From NCBI GenBank assembly GCA_965222005.1, contig OZ244935.1, forward strand, positions 2,542,001 through 2,606,000: a stretch of DNA of 64,000 nucleotides, given 5' to 3'. The notes beneath the pieces were generated by a model. It saw only the letters and a list, made by a program, of their open reading frames with translations, did not search any database and was not told the origin of the DNA. The position numbers and the translations under genes are program-made. The DNA comes from CBDCTM01 sp965222005 (GTDB lineage: Bacteria > Bacteroidota > Bacteroidia > Chitinophagales > Saprospiraceae). Positions 7,678-18,300 of this stretch are shown here, in pieces; within the stretch, counting starts at the first letter, position 1, and each line of letters starts with the position of its first letter.

Positions 7678-10329
7678 ATGAACAAATCAATTAAGCACGC
7701 ATCTATGGATGTTACCCCCATTTTTGAAAAGCGTACCCAATTATGGCTGCTTGTAGTCAGCCTGCTATTTGCTGCTCCCGGTCTGCAATTAGCCAATGAA
7801 AGTGGCTCTGCCAACTTTCCGGATTATCTGGCAGCCTGCCCAAATACCTATGAGGGCCCCACTACTATTCAGCTGTCCGACTGTGGAGCGATAGCAGACC
7901 TTTGCACAGATATTCCTTTCAACGATCTTGGCAATTACGAGGTTTGGGATAATGGCGTTCAATTGAGCAATACGGTAATGCAAGCCTGCAACCCAGATAC
8001 GGCTCTGGCTTACAATTACAGCTCCCTGAGCGGGCAAGGCTTTAGCGGGCCATATATTTTGCAAAACTGGACCGTAAACGGCTCATCATTTATCGGGTTC
8101 TTCAATAATGTGGGCCAATTGGCTGACTCGATGAATCTATGGGACCCCACTGCCAGCTGGATGCTGGATGCTACCAATTTTAGTATAATTGGAGGGAATA
8201 TGAGTACCAATTACTCCGCCATATCTATCCAGGCCCAATCCAATCCGGATGTTGAAACCTTACATATTGCCAATTTTTATTCCTTCCAAAATATCTCAGT
8301 ACCGTTGGATACGGGTTATCACGAATTTGTGATCGTCAATAATGTGGATGCTTGTAGAGATACCAATTACATACAAATTAACTGCAGCAATTGTCCGGAT
8401 ATACTGGGGCCGCCGATGACCTTGGATGGAAACAGCTGCCAGCCAGGCGGGGCGGCTGAGTTTTGTCTCAATATCCCTGCTGATGATATGATCTTTTATC
8501 AGATCATGGACAATGGGCAAACCTATGGAGGCAATCTCAACGGTTGCAATGAAGATACTACCGGCTTTTATTTTTCTCTGGCATCTTTTCCCAACCAGGA
8601 TAATCCGGGGCTGTTTACGCTTGATGATTGGACGGTCAATGGAACCAGCTTTTCTGCCAATTCACTAAACTCCTTTGCTCAATTGGTCGATTCGATGAAT
8701 GTATGGGATGCTTCGGGCAATTGGGAATACGATTCACCAGTGATCCGCGGCGGCAATCCGGCTAACAAATATGGCAATTTGCTGTTTGCTGGTAATGGCC
8801 CTTCTACACCAGTACAAGTTCCTGTACAGGTCAGGCTGGAGCCTCAAAGCAATTCCCTCGAATTCAGTAGTGGTATGCATGAACTGGTAGTGGTAAATAC
8901 TTCTACCTCTTGTGCAGACACAGTAAACCTTACGGTAAACTGTGCCAATAACTGCCCCCCACTGGTAGCGGATCACGCAAGTAGTGTATCTATGGATGAT
9001 TGTGCCACAGCAGCTTTCTGGTGCATTTCGCTGGCTCCTTCCGAACTGGTCAATTATGATGTAGAAATCAATGGATTCAATTATGAAGATGCTGTGACGC
9101 CCTGCGAATTTCAAACTATTTCGGTGGCCTATGATCTCAGTCAACTGCAATCTACAGGCCGGGATCCCTTCCGATTGGAAAGCTGGCTGGTGAATGGCCA
9201 ATGGTTTGCTGGCACCTTCACAGACGTTTCAGTATTCGTTGATTCTGTCAATAGCTGGCACCCTGTAGGCAATTGGATGTTCGATGATGCGAGCGGGATA
9301 CTCAGCAGTAATAATATTGGAGATCAATTGAGCGATATGGAATTCATTTTCCAGGGCACCAATGACCAGCTCTATGTTTTGCTGGAAGAACAAACAGAGG
9401 CTAGTGCCAGCAGCCTGGAGGTGTTTGCCGGAGTTCATGAGATTGTTTTCACCGATAAAAATTCAGGATGTCCGGATACATTTAATATAGTGGTCGATTG
9501 TATCTCTACCGAATCGGTCACAGATACGGTAGAAGTAAATGACACAGAAACGCTTTGTCTTTCTACTGATGAGCTGCTGGGCAACCTAATGAGCATCCAA
9601 AACCTGTGTGAAGGGGCATCGGGAGAATTTGTTTCTATAGATCTGAGTAGCGGACCGAACTGCATAACATTTACAGGTGTGGAAGTGGGGATTGATAGTG
9701 CTTGTATCAAAATTTGTGATGATCTCGGCCTTTGTGATACCACCTACATTGCCCTCGTCACTATTGATACAGACAATGTCTTTGCAGCGGTGGATGATAG
9801 CACAAATACACTTGAGAATGTGAGCATCCGACAACTTAATGTAATTGGAAACGACATTGGGGTGGCTATGATTGACACGATGTATATTCTAGCTCCCGGC
9901 CCTTCAAACGGCATGGCTTCCGTCAATCCTGATTATACGATCAGCTATACACCAAATGCAGCCTACTGCAATAGTACTTCGCCCGACCAATTTGAATATG
10001 TAATATGTAGCAACACGGCTTGCGATACCGGCCAGGTGAGTATTACCATTCTTTGTGATGAGGTGAAAGCATTTTCGGGCTTCTCTCCCAATGGCGACAA
10101 CCGAAATGACCGCTTCTACATTGAAGGGGTGGAAACCCTGAACAATAGCCACCTTACCATTTTCAATCGGTGGGGCAACCAGGTGTACGAACATGCCAAC
10201 TACCAAAACGGTAACGAAAGCTGGGATGGCACCTTCAAAGGGATAGATGTGCCGGATGGTACCTATTTTTATCTGCTCGAAGCAGATTCAGGAAAAATAT
10301 ATTCGGGCTATGTACAGCTCAACCGATGA
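7678..10329 (+). CDS. Large secreted repeat protein with gliding-motility-associated (T9SS type B) C-terminus
   Basis: Exported surface protein of 883 aa. A long n-region precedes a hydrophobic signal segment (LWLLVVSLLFAAPG, about residues 22-35). Three related repeats of about 180-190 aa follow (about 55-240, 240-420 and 425-610). Each has a DCG- or DDC-like start, a motif W(T/L)VNG followed by DSMN.W or DSVN.W, and ends with a variation of D(T)xxIxVxC. An Ig- or cadherin-like segment (about 690-800, including LENVSIRQLNVIGND) leads to the type B sorting domain: FSPNGDNRNDRFYIEG, then LTIFNRWGNQVYE and WDGTFKG. That domain directs export by T9SS and surface attachment. A hairpin terminator follows at once. 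The ligand is unknown. Confidence 0.88.
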   Translation: MNKSIKHASMDVTPIFEKRTQLWLLVVSLLFAAPGLQLANESGSANFPDYLAACPNTYEGPTTIQLSDCGAIADLCTDIPFNDLGNYEVWDNGVQLSNTVMQACNPDTALAYNYSSLSGQGFSGPYILQNWTVNGSSFIGFFNNVGQLADSMNLWDPTASWMLDATNFSIIGGNMSTNYSAISIQAQSNPDVETLHIANFYSFQNISVPLDTGYHEFVIVNNVDACRDTNYIQINCSNCPDILGPPMTLDGNSCQPGGAAEFCLNIPADDMIFYQIMDNGQTYGGNLNGCNEDTTGFYFSLASFPNQDNPGLFTLDDWTVNGTSFSANSLNSFAQLVDSMNVWDASGNWEYDSPVIRGGNPANKYGNLLFAGNGPSTPVQVPVQVRLEPQSNSLEFSSGMHELVVVNTSTSCADTVNLTVNCANNCPPLVADHASSVSMDDCATAAFWCISLAPSELVNYDVEINGFNYEDAVTPCEFQTISVAYDLSQLQSTGRDPFRLESWLVNGQWFAGTFTDVSVFVDSVNSWHPVGNWMFDDASGILSSNNIGDQLSDMEFIFQGTNDQLYVLLEEQTEASASSLEVFAGVHEIVFTDKNSGCPDTFNIVVDCISTESVTDTVEVNDTETLCLSTDELLGNLMSIQNLCEGASGEFVSIDLSSGPNCITFTGVEVGIDSACIKICDDLGLCDTTYIALVTIDTDNVFAAVDDSTNTLENVSIRQLNVIGNDIGVAMIDTMYILAPGPSNGMASVNPDYTISYTPNAAYCNSTSPDQFEYVICSNTACDTGQVSITILCDEVKAFSGFSPNGDNRNDRFYIEGVETLNNSHLTIFNRWGNQVYEHANYQNGNESWDGTFKGIDVPDGTYFYLLEADSGKIYSGYVQLNR

Positions 10330-10354
10330 TATCCTATACTATGAGACCCATAGG

Positions 10355-10383
10355 GGCCGTCCTATTGTAGGGCGGCCTTTTTT
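10355..10383 (+). terminator. Rho-independent terminator
   Basis: A 10-bp stem (10355-10364 with 10368-10377, one G-T pair) closes a 3-nt loop and is followed by about six T residues. It ends the transcript of the large repeat protein, 25 bp after its stop. Confidence 0.85.
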
Positions 10384-10399
10384 GTAGCTTGAATCTAAA

Positions 10400-11245
10400 T
10401 TGCTGAAATTGAAGAAAAGCTATCTATGCAAATTGGTCGATCACTTCAGGCGGAATGCTTCGGTGAATGTTGTAGTGGTTCTGTGCTATTTCCTCCTTTC
10501 AGTCCTGCCACATGCCATAGTTGGCAAGCAGGTGGAGCGGCTGTTCAGCCGAATGAGTCGCGCAGCCTTTGATGGTACTATGGTGGCAGTTGGCTTAGTG
10601 GTAGCAGTGGGTTTACTACTCAACTTGCACCAGCACTATTCAAGATTACCCTATCCGGATAGGAAAATCATAGGGTTTTATACGCTAAGCACGGCAATAT
10701 TGATAGTCATAGCCTGCAATGTACTGATGGTGATCAATGTCGAGATCATTCACTTTCCGCAATATATGGTGCTTGCCGTATTACTCTTTCCGCTGATTGG
10801 CCACTATTGGCCCTGCCTTTTTTGGTGCATGCTGCTGGGAACGGTAGATGAGTCTTATCAATATTTTTACCTCACTTCCGGCCGGCCGGATTACTTTGAC
10901 TTCAATGATATAATCTTAGATACCTTGGGTGCTGCATCGGGTCTTTTGTTGCTGCGCATCGTGAAAGTCAGGGAATCGGCAAAAACCGGAAGGGCGTGGC
11001 AGGCCTCCGTTTTTGTCGCTGTTTCCGTAATCTCTCTGGCTATCGGAGTGCTGGTAGAGCTTAATTGCCTGCACCTCTACCCCTGCCCTTCAGCGGGCCC
11101 GGAGGCTGTTGTATTGATGAAAACTGTACCCGAAGGCTTTTGGTCGCAGCCCGATAATGGAAAAGTCTTTCATATTGTTCGCCCTTTAGAAGGTCTTTTG
11201 ATCTGCTTAATACTATATGGATTTTATTACCGGATAGCAGAGTAA
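10400..11245 (+). CDS. VanZ-like multi-pass membrane protein
   Basis: Membrane protein of about 281 aa with six to seven hydrophobic segments. The VanZ-like signature lies around residues 150-190: a glutamate/aspartate-rich turn (GTVDESYQYF), then PDYFDFNDIILDTLGAASG, matching the family pattern D-E-x-x-Q ... D-x-x-x-N/D-x-x-G. VanZ-family proteins are linked to teicoplanin resistance in Gram-positives, but the role in Bacteroidota is unknown. No ATG fits the start; a TTG at 10400 just after the terminator is the earliest choice, and a GTG at 10463 (VNVVVVLCYFLL) is an alternative. The last ~80 residues, with a cysteine pair (LNCLHLYPCP), are not part of the usual family. It is followed by short direct repeats. 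Confidence 0.65.
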   Translation: MLKLKKSYLCKLVDHFRRNASVNVVVVLCYFLLSVLPHAIVGKQVERLFSRMSRAAFDGTMVAVGLVVAVGLLLNLHQHYSRLPYPDRKIIGFYTLSTAILIVIACNVLMVINVEIIHFPQYMVLAVLLFPLIGHYWPCLFWCMLLGTVDESYQYFYLTSGRPDYFDFNDIILDTLGAASGLLLLRIVKVRESAKTGRAWQASVFVAVSVISLAIGVLVELNCLHLYPCPSAGPEAVVLMKTVPEGFWSQPDNGKVFHIVRPLEGLLICLILYGFYYRIAE

Positions 11246-11370
11246 TGTGTGATCTGATGTGTGATCTGATGTGTGATCTGATGTGTGGTTTTTCCAGGCG
11301 GGGATAGCAATACTCCTATCCTATTATGTATTTTACATATATTTATCCTATTATATATTTTACATATACT
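11245..11370. repeat. Short tandem and direct repeats
   Basis: Three perfect copies of the 12-mer ATGTGTGATCTG (11245-11280) plus a partial fourth are followed by a direct repeat of about 26 bp, TATCCTATTAT(G/A)TATTTTAC and so on, at about 11317 and 11344. Together they fill the gap between the VanZ-like gene and the promoter at 11375. Replication slippage is the simplest origin. Confidence 0.8.
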
Positions 11371-11374
11371 TAAA

Positions 11375-11410
11375 ATACCTCTTTTTTGGTATGTTCTGTC
11401 TTTATTTTTG
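11375..11410 (+). promoter_or_regulatory. Inverted-repeat promoter upstream of the giant-protein operon
   Basis: ATACC (11375-11379) and GGTAT (11388-11392) flank a T-rich spacer; a -7 box TATTTTTG follows at 11403-11410, 10 bp further on. The same inverted repeat plus TATNTTTG layout recurs at 19388, 53137 and 57340. A leader of about 400 nt follows, with a possible 26-codon leader ORF (11482-11562, start MTLESTANYK) and no other recognisable structure. Confidence 0.55.
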
Positions 11411-11817
11411 TAGTTAACTTTGAATCGTTGTTTGAAACTCCACGTTTCAGCATAATTTTAACCAGAACATATCATATCTCTATGACGCTTGAATCTACAG
11501 CAAATTATAAACCCATAAAGACAGACACTATGATTATCTTTCTTAAACCTACTCCAAGTTAATCACCTTTTCTCTTACCGGACTTTTGTTCTTCCCAACA
11601 ACCACTACAAGTTCCTATCAGACCAACATCCAATCACCTGTTGATATACTGATCTGACTTGCTTTTACTCTCCTCAGCTATGCTCTTTAGGGAAAAGCAA
11701 GCTATACCGTTTTGTCTTAATGAGTTACCACTACCAGCAACATTGTAACATCCTTATACATGTTATTTTTAATTATAATTTATTAATCTATTTTTTAATC
11801 ACTAAATCTTTAATCTC

Positions 11818-12255
11818 ATGGAAAGAACATCTTTCAAAAAAGTGGTTGGACGCTTTGTCCTACTGACTATGTTCTTGCTGACAGGGTTATTGTACACCAA
11901 CCAGGTTCAGGCCCAGAGTGGAGCTTTTTCTCCCGCAGAACCTCAGCAGTTGAGTGACAAAAGCACCGAAACTTACGACTTCGTAAGTGATGATGATGCT
12001 TTTCAAATCCTTTCAGTAGAGCTAAAACAGTTGGTTAGTGCTTCTGGCAATTTAACTGGAGGAACAGCAGAAGCTACCAATTCTGCTACCATCGCTTATT
12101 ACACTGCTATCATGGAGCAAATGGCTTCAGGTGATGGTGTAGGCCAGGCGGTTGTTGAAGGCTATAGCACATTGCTTGCTACTGTGGCTCATTTCAATGT
12201 TAGTGTAAGCACTAGCAACATTGTAGATGGTGCATTGAATCTGCTTTCTCTCTAA
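11818..12255 (+). CDS. Small secreted protein of unknown function
   Basis: A 145-aa protein with a clear signal peptide (MERTSFKKVVGRFVLLTMF to about residue 33, cleavage after VQAQ). The mature part is rich in Ala, Ser, Thr and small residues, has no cysteine, and is acidic near its start (SDDDAF). The C-terminal half reads as helix followed by a Ser/Thr-rich strand. It has no T9SS sorting domain, so it should stay in the periplasm unless carried by a partner. The gene lies 51 bp before the 2325-aa giant and after the inverted-repeat promoter, and both start within the same local context (AATCTCATGGAA before each), so they are likely one operon. I recognise no family. Confidence 0.75.
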   Translation: MERTSFKKVVGRFVLLTMFLLTGLLYTNQVQAQSGAFSPAEPQQLSDKSTETYDFVSDDDAFQILSVELKQLVSASGNLTGGTAEATNSATIAYYTAIMEQMASGDGVGQAVVEGYSTLLATVAHFNVSVSTSNIVDGALNLLSL

Positions 12256-12306
12256 AGTTTCAGCACCGATTTTACTTTTTACACTTTAATCAAAACTTTA
12301 AATCTC

Positions 12307-15300
12307 ATGGAAAAAAAGAGAATTACAAAATTTTTGTTTGCGCTGAGCTTGTGCCTGTTTGCGTGGCAGGGTTATGCGCAGACGTTCAACGGCGCCACGG
12401 GCAGTGTGGGTGACAGTGGTCCTGATGCAGGGGCTTGTACTAGCACCTCCGGGCTATTCGGTCCCTTTGGCAATGCAGTGGCCCTGCCGCCGGTAAATGG
12501 CAGCACGACCATCGGGACAGGCTATCTGATCGACAATGTGACGATAGATCTGTTTCATACGTTTGATGGCGATTTAAATATTACGTTGATTGCTCCTGAC
12601 GGAATTACCACAGTTGACCTGACGTCTGGTAATGGAGGCGGGGGCGATGACTACATCGTTACGGTATTTCAGGATGGTGCGCCTCCGATTACAGGGGGTG
12701 CAGCTCCCTTTAATGGTACCTTTTCCCCGGAGCAGCCGCTATCAAGCCTTAGTGGTCAGAATGCCAATGGCAACTGGCAATTGGAGATTTTCGACCAGTT
12801 TGGTGGCGATTGTGGCTGGCTGAATGCCTGGTCGATCACCTTTGTAGCGATCGATTGCCAGTTTGTAGGTTTACCTGGCGACATCACGCGCAACAATGAT
12901 CCTGGCGCCTGTGAGGCGTGTATCATTATCCCTGAGCCGACGGTTTCGGGAGCAGCCTGTGCAGGCGTTCCAGATCCTTCGACTGCGGTGACCTTGGGTC
13001 CACAGACGGATAATCTGAACATTTTACCCTTTTCAGGAGGAACGACGCTGGGCGTGACCAACTACACGATGTTTGGAGCTGTGGCGAATGCCGCGAGTCC
13101 GGTAACGATCAGTGGAAATTGGGATAGTGACAATAGCTTCTTTACAGAGATGCCAACGTTCACTTTGGAAGGTCTCTTACTGGGGCAGTTGCCCTCAGGC
13201 GGAGCCGATTGTCAGCCCAACAACTTTTCGTTCACCATTACGGCAGCGCAGTACAATGCAGCAGCAGCAGATGGTCAGTTGGATTTTGTAGTAGGCGCGG
13301 ATAATGCTGTGAACAGCTTTTGTGCCCAGGATTTGATCACTACGCAGATAGACTACACTACAGCAACCCTGCCATTTGTCAATGACTACAATGGAACTAC
13401 GAATGCATCGGATTGCTATCCTGTGGGCACGACTACTGTATGTTATATGACTAATCTTATTACAGGAGGTCAGCTAGTAGAGTGCTTTGATGTGACGGTA
13501 GTAGATGCAGAAGGCCCGACCTTTAACAATTGCCTGAGCGACCAGACGATCAGTTTGGATCCGGGCGATTGTGAGTACATTTTCAATTATGTACCGGAAG
13601 CGATGGACAACTGTCCGGCGGCGGCGCAGCAATTTCTTTTGGGCCCGGCCTTTACACTTACCGGCCAGCAGATCAACTGCAACATTGGGAATGTATCTAC
13701 GGGCAATCAGCACTTCCGTACGTGGACAGTACCGGGTACCGACCCGCTGCTTGTACAGAGTGTTGACGTAGTAGTAGGAGCGATAGATCAGGGAGGCGTA
13801 ATGATTACAGCGAATGTATATGTGAATAGTGGCGGCCCGTTCCCAGGCGGAGCGCTGACGTTGGTAGCCTCGGGCTCTACGCTGTCCACAGATGGCGGAG
13901 CGGCTTATGTGCTGAATGTACCTGTAACCCCGACAGCACCTGTTAATCCAGGCGATGAGGTGGTTATAGAGTTCATAGTACCACAAGGAGTATTCTTTTT
14001 CTTCCTGTATAGTGGGGGCAACAGCCCGACCTGGCTACAGGCGGCGGCCTGTGGAGCGCCGACTCCGACGGATGTAGCTACCTTTGGTATAGTCAACGGA
14101 CTACAGGTAGGCGTCAATGCAGCGGCATCGGGTGTACCGGTAGTGCAGACGCTGGGCCCGGATGCTTCGATGGGCGTAGCCTTGCCATTGGGTGAGACGT
14201 GCTTTGCGTATGAAGCTACCGATGCAGCAGGTAACGTAAGTACCTGTACATTTTGTTTGACGATAGAGGAGTATCCATTTGCGAGAACACAGCTGGCCTG
14301 CAATGACGATGTACAGATTTCACTGGATGAGAACTGTGAGGGCATAGTAGGGGCGGATGATATTTTGGAAGGCGGCCCTTACGGCTGTTACGACACGCGC
14401 TATAGGGTGATCATCGATCGCAATGGCGACGGAGTATATGATCCTGCTGAAGGCGATGCGCTGGATGCCAGTGACATAGGCGCCTGCTACGATGTGATGG
14501 TTACGGATGTAGAGACTGACAACAGCTGCTGGGGCTCATTCTGTGTAGAGGACAAGCTGGTACCGGACTTGGTATGTGAGGATTTGACGTTGCTCTGCTC
14601 AGCGGATCTGACGCCGGGTCAGCCGATAGACGGGACGTACAGCGATGTATTGAACAGTGGGTTTAGCTGGGGAAGTGTAGGAGGCAACGATGAGGTATTC
14701 TCTGTAGGCGGTGTACCATCAAGTGCTACGGTTACGGATGTAAACGTAAGTGTTGACATCACGCACACCTGGGTAGGCGATTTGGTAATTGACGTGACGA
14801 GCCCGAGTGGAACGAATGTAGTGATACTTCAAAACCAGTGTATTTTCAATGACGATGTAGATGCTACCTTTGATGATGAGGCTCCAGGCCCGATAGTATG
14901 TGGCAACTTGCCTGCGATCAGTGGTATTGTTCTTCCACAAAATGCCTTGAGTGCGTTTGATGGAGAGCCTGTGAATGGCGACTGGACAGTAACGATAGGA
15001 GACGGCGTATTCGGCGACGGCGGCACGATCAACGAGGTGAGACTGGACATTGAGTGGGCGGGCACCTATGAGTTCCCCGTACCGACCCCACCAGCCGTAG
15101 TGGTTGACAATGGCGATGGTACTTACACAGTAAGTGGCTTTGATGCCTGTGGCGATGCGCTTTTAGAATATACAGATAACAGGATAGATCGCCAGTGTGC
15201 TGATGGCACATTGCTGAGAACGTGGAAGATCACGGATGGCTCTGGCAATATGAAAACTTGCCTGCAAACCATCACTCTTACTCGCGCTACACTCGCGGAT

Positions 15301-18300
15301 GTAATTCCTCCGCCAGACTACAATGGTATCGATCAGCCCACGCTGAAATGCGAAAACTACTGTGGTGGTGAAGCAGAATTGGCTGACAACGCTGTTTGTG
15401 GTCCTGACAATATCTACTGGAATATACTTCCTGCCGGTCACGCCTATGCTGGTCACCCATCCCCTTATGATGGCAAGACCTGGCCATGTGGTGTAGTGAA
15501 GTGTTTTGGTACAGGTGTACCTGGAGGCGCCAACTGTGGCGACATTCAGTCAACTTTTGAAGATACACGTATCAACATCTGTCAGACTGGAAGTAGTGAT
15601 GGTTGCTACAAGATTTTGCGTAAGTGGACCATCCTCGACTGGTGTACAGGTGAAGTTCAGTTCCACAATCAGACCATCAAAGTGGAAGATGATGAGGCTC
15701 CTGTGCTTTCAGATCTTGAAGACCTGACCATTAGCACAGACGTTTGGAGATGTGAGGCTGACTGGATTGCTACTACGCCCTGGATTGATGACAACTGTTC
15801 TGAAATCCTTGATTACACAGTATCTTCTACCGGAGGAACTGTTGAATTCACTGGTGGTCGCTGGATCATCCGTGGCCTGTTGCCAGGCTGCTACGATGTA
15901 ACCTACACGGCTAGTGATTGCTGCGGTAATGTAGCTGAGAAAACAATTGAGCTCTGCGTAATTGATGATGTACCACCGGTTGCTATTTGCGATCAGCACA
16001 CGGTAGTATCCATTACCCGAACAGGTAATATCAATAGTGATAACCTGGGTATCTCTAAGATTTTTGCTGAGACCTTCGATGATGGCTCATTCGACAACTG
16101 CTCTGACCAGGTATGGTTCAAGGCAATCCGCATGGATGAGTACGATTCTGATGGAGATGGCAAAACCCCAGAGACCGTACCACAAGGTGACTGGGAAGCT
16201 ATCGATTGTGAAGGTGTAAATGGTGATGACGACCTGCGTCGCTCTCCACCATGGCATCCCAATTACAATTTGGTACAAGCTTACTTCGACGACTATGTGA
16301 AGTTCTGCTGCGCAGACATCGCCGATGGTCCGATCATGGTTGTATTTGCTGTATTTGATGTAGATCCTGAGCCTTATACATTTGGTAAGCAGTTCCCGAA
16401 TCTGGTACCTGCAAACGAAGATCCGGACGACTACAATGGTGTACTTCCTGAAGCTATGGAGCCAGGTGCTCCTCTGGATGGCCACTTCAGCCTCTGTATG
16501 GTAGAAGTTACCGTACAGGATAAGTTGCCACCGGTAGTAGTAGCTCCTCCGAGCCTGACGGTCACTTGTGATTTCTGGTTTGAATTCGATCCGGACAACC
16601 CAAGCGACTACACAGATGCACTGGATGAAGTATTTGGTAAAGTGATAGAAGGTAGTGCTGATCCACTCGACAGAGACTCTATCGTGACTCGCGATCGCGT
16701 ATGTCCAGCACACCCACGTTTTGCTGAGTTTGCTCCACCAAGTATCTTTGACGATCCTTGCTACGACGATCAGTATGACATTTTCTGGGGCTATGATGGC
16801 TATGTGATCGACAACTGTAATATCGATCTTGAACAAACGATCATACCTGCGCTGCACTGCGGAAGAGGAGATATCATCCGTCGTTGGAGAGCAGCTGATG
16901 ATGCCGGCAACTGGAGCAACATAGCTACTCAGGTGGTTACGATCATCGACTGTAAAGAGTGGTATGTACCAACTTCCTGCTGGAGATTTACTCCAAAGGA
17001 TGTTGGAGACTGTGATTTGGTCAACATTGGCGGAACTCTCGAGTACCGCAGAAAGCTGATCGAATGGCCATGTGACATTGAGTTGAATCGCTGTCAGGGT
17101 CCGATCGACGAAGTATTCAAGCCAGAGAACCTGGATGTATTCTTCGATCAGGATCGTCGCCCACGCCTCGATGATGACAATTGTAGCTTGTTGGCTTCTA
17201 CTTACGTTGACCGTTCATTTGTATTCGTTGACAGCTCCTGTATCAAGATCTTCCGTGACTGGACAGTGATTGACTGGTGCTTGTACGAAGACTTTGTAAA
17301 CGGAGTTTACTTTGGCGAATGGGAGTGGCACTGGACACAGGTGATCAAGCTGCTGAACAATGTTGGACCGACCTTCGACAACTGTTCACAGACGGTATGT
17401 GGCTATGGCAACCCAGGCAACCCCAATGCACCACAGTGTGTGGGTGAAGTAACGATTGATCCGGGTATCTCGGATGACTGTACGAAGCTTGAAGAGCTGC
17501 GTATCGACTGGAAACTTGACCTGGACAACGATGGCAATTACGATGCCTTTGGTTACTCGGATACCTACGGAAACGTTTATCCGTTCCCGAATCCGGATGG
17601 TCTTCCTGTAACTCGTTTTGCAGCAGAAGACTATGCGATCACCGGCTTCTACCCGGTAGGTACCCACCGTATCCTGTGGGCTGCAGAAGATGGCTGTGGC
17701 AACTTCAATATCTGTGAGTACATCCTGACTATTGAAGATTGCAAGCCACCAACGGCTTACTGCCTGCCAGGCGTATCCACTATCCCGATGCCTGTAGCCG
17801 CTGGCGGTTACATCGACATCTGGGCCAGTGACTTTGATCTGGACAGCTACGACAACTGTACTGCACAGGAAGACCTGATCTTCTCCTTCTCTAATGACAT
17901 CAACGACCGCTCCATCCGTCGTACGTGTGATGATGTGACCGGCTTGCCGGAATCACTGACCATCTATGTATGGGATGAAGCAGGCAACTACTCTACTTGT
18001 GAAGTAGGCTTGTTGCTCACTGATTGCTCTAATCAGACTCAGTACAACATCTCTGGTGGTATTCAGACTGAAGAGCAAGAAGATGTACAAGATGTAATGG
18101 TACATCTGGAAGGATCAATGAATGATCAGGAATTGACTGGTGCTGCTGGATTCTTCCAGTTCACTGATCTGCCTGAGAATAACAACTACACGGTACGTCC
18201 TGAGAAGGACATCAATCCGTTGAATGGAGTATCTACTTTCGACCTTGTACTCATCAGCAAGCACATCCTTGGTGTGGACGACCTCGATTCGCCCTACAAG

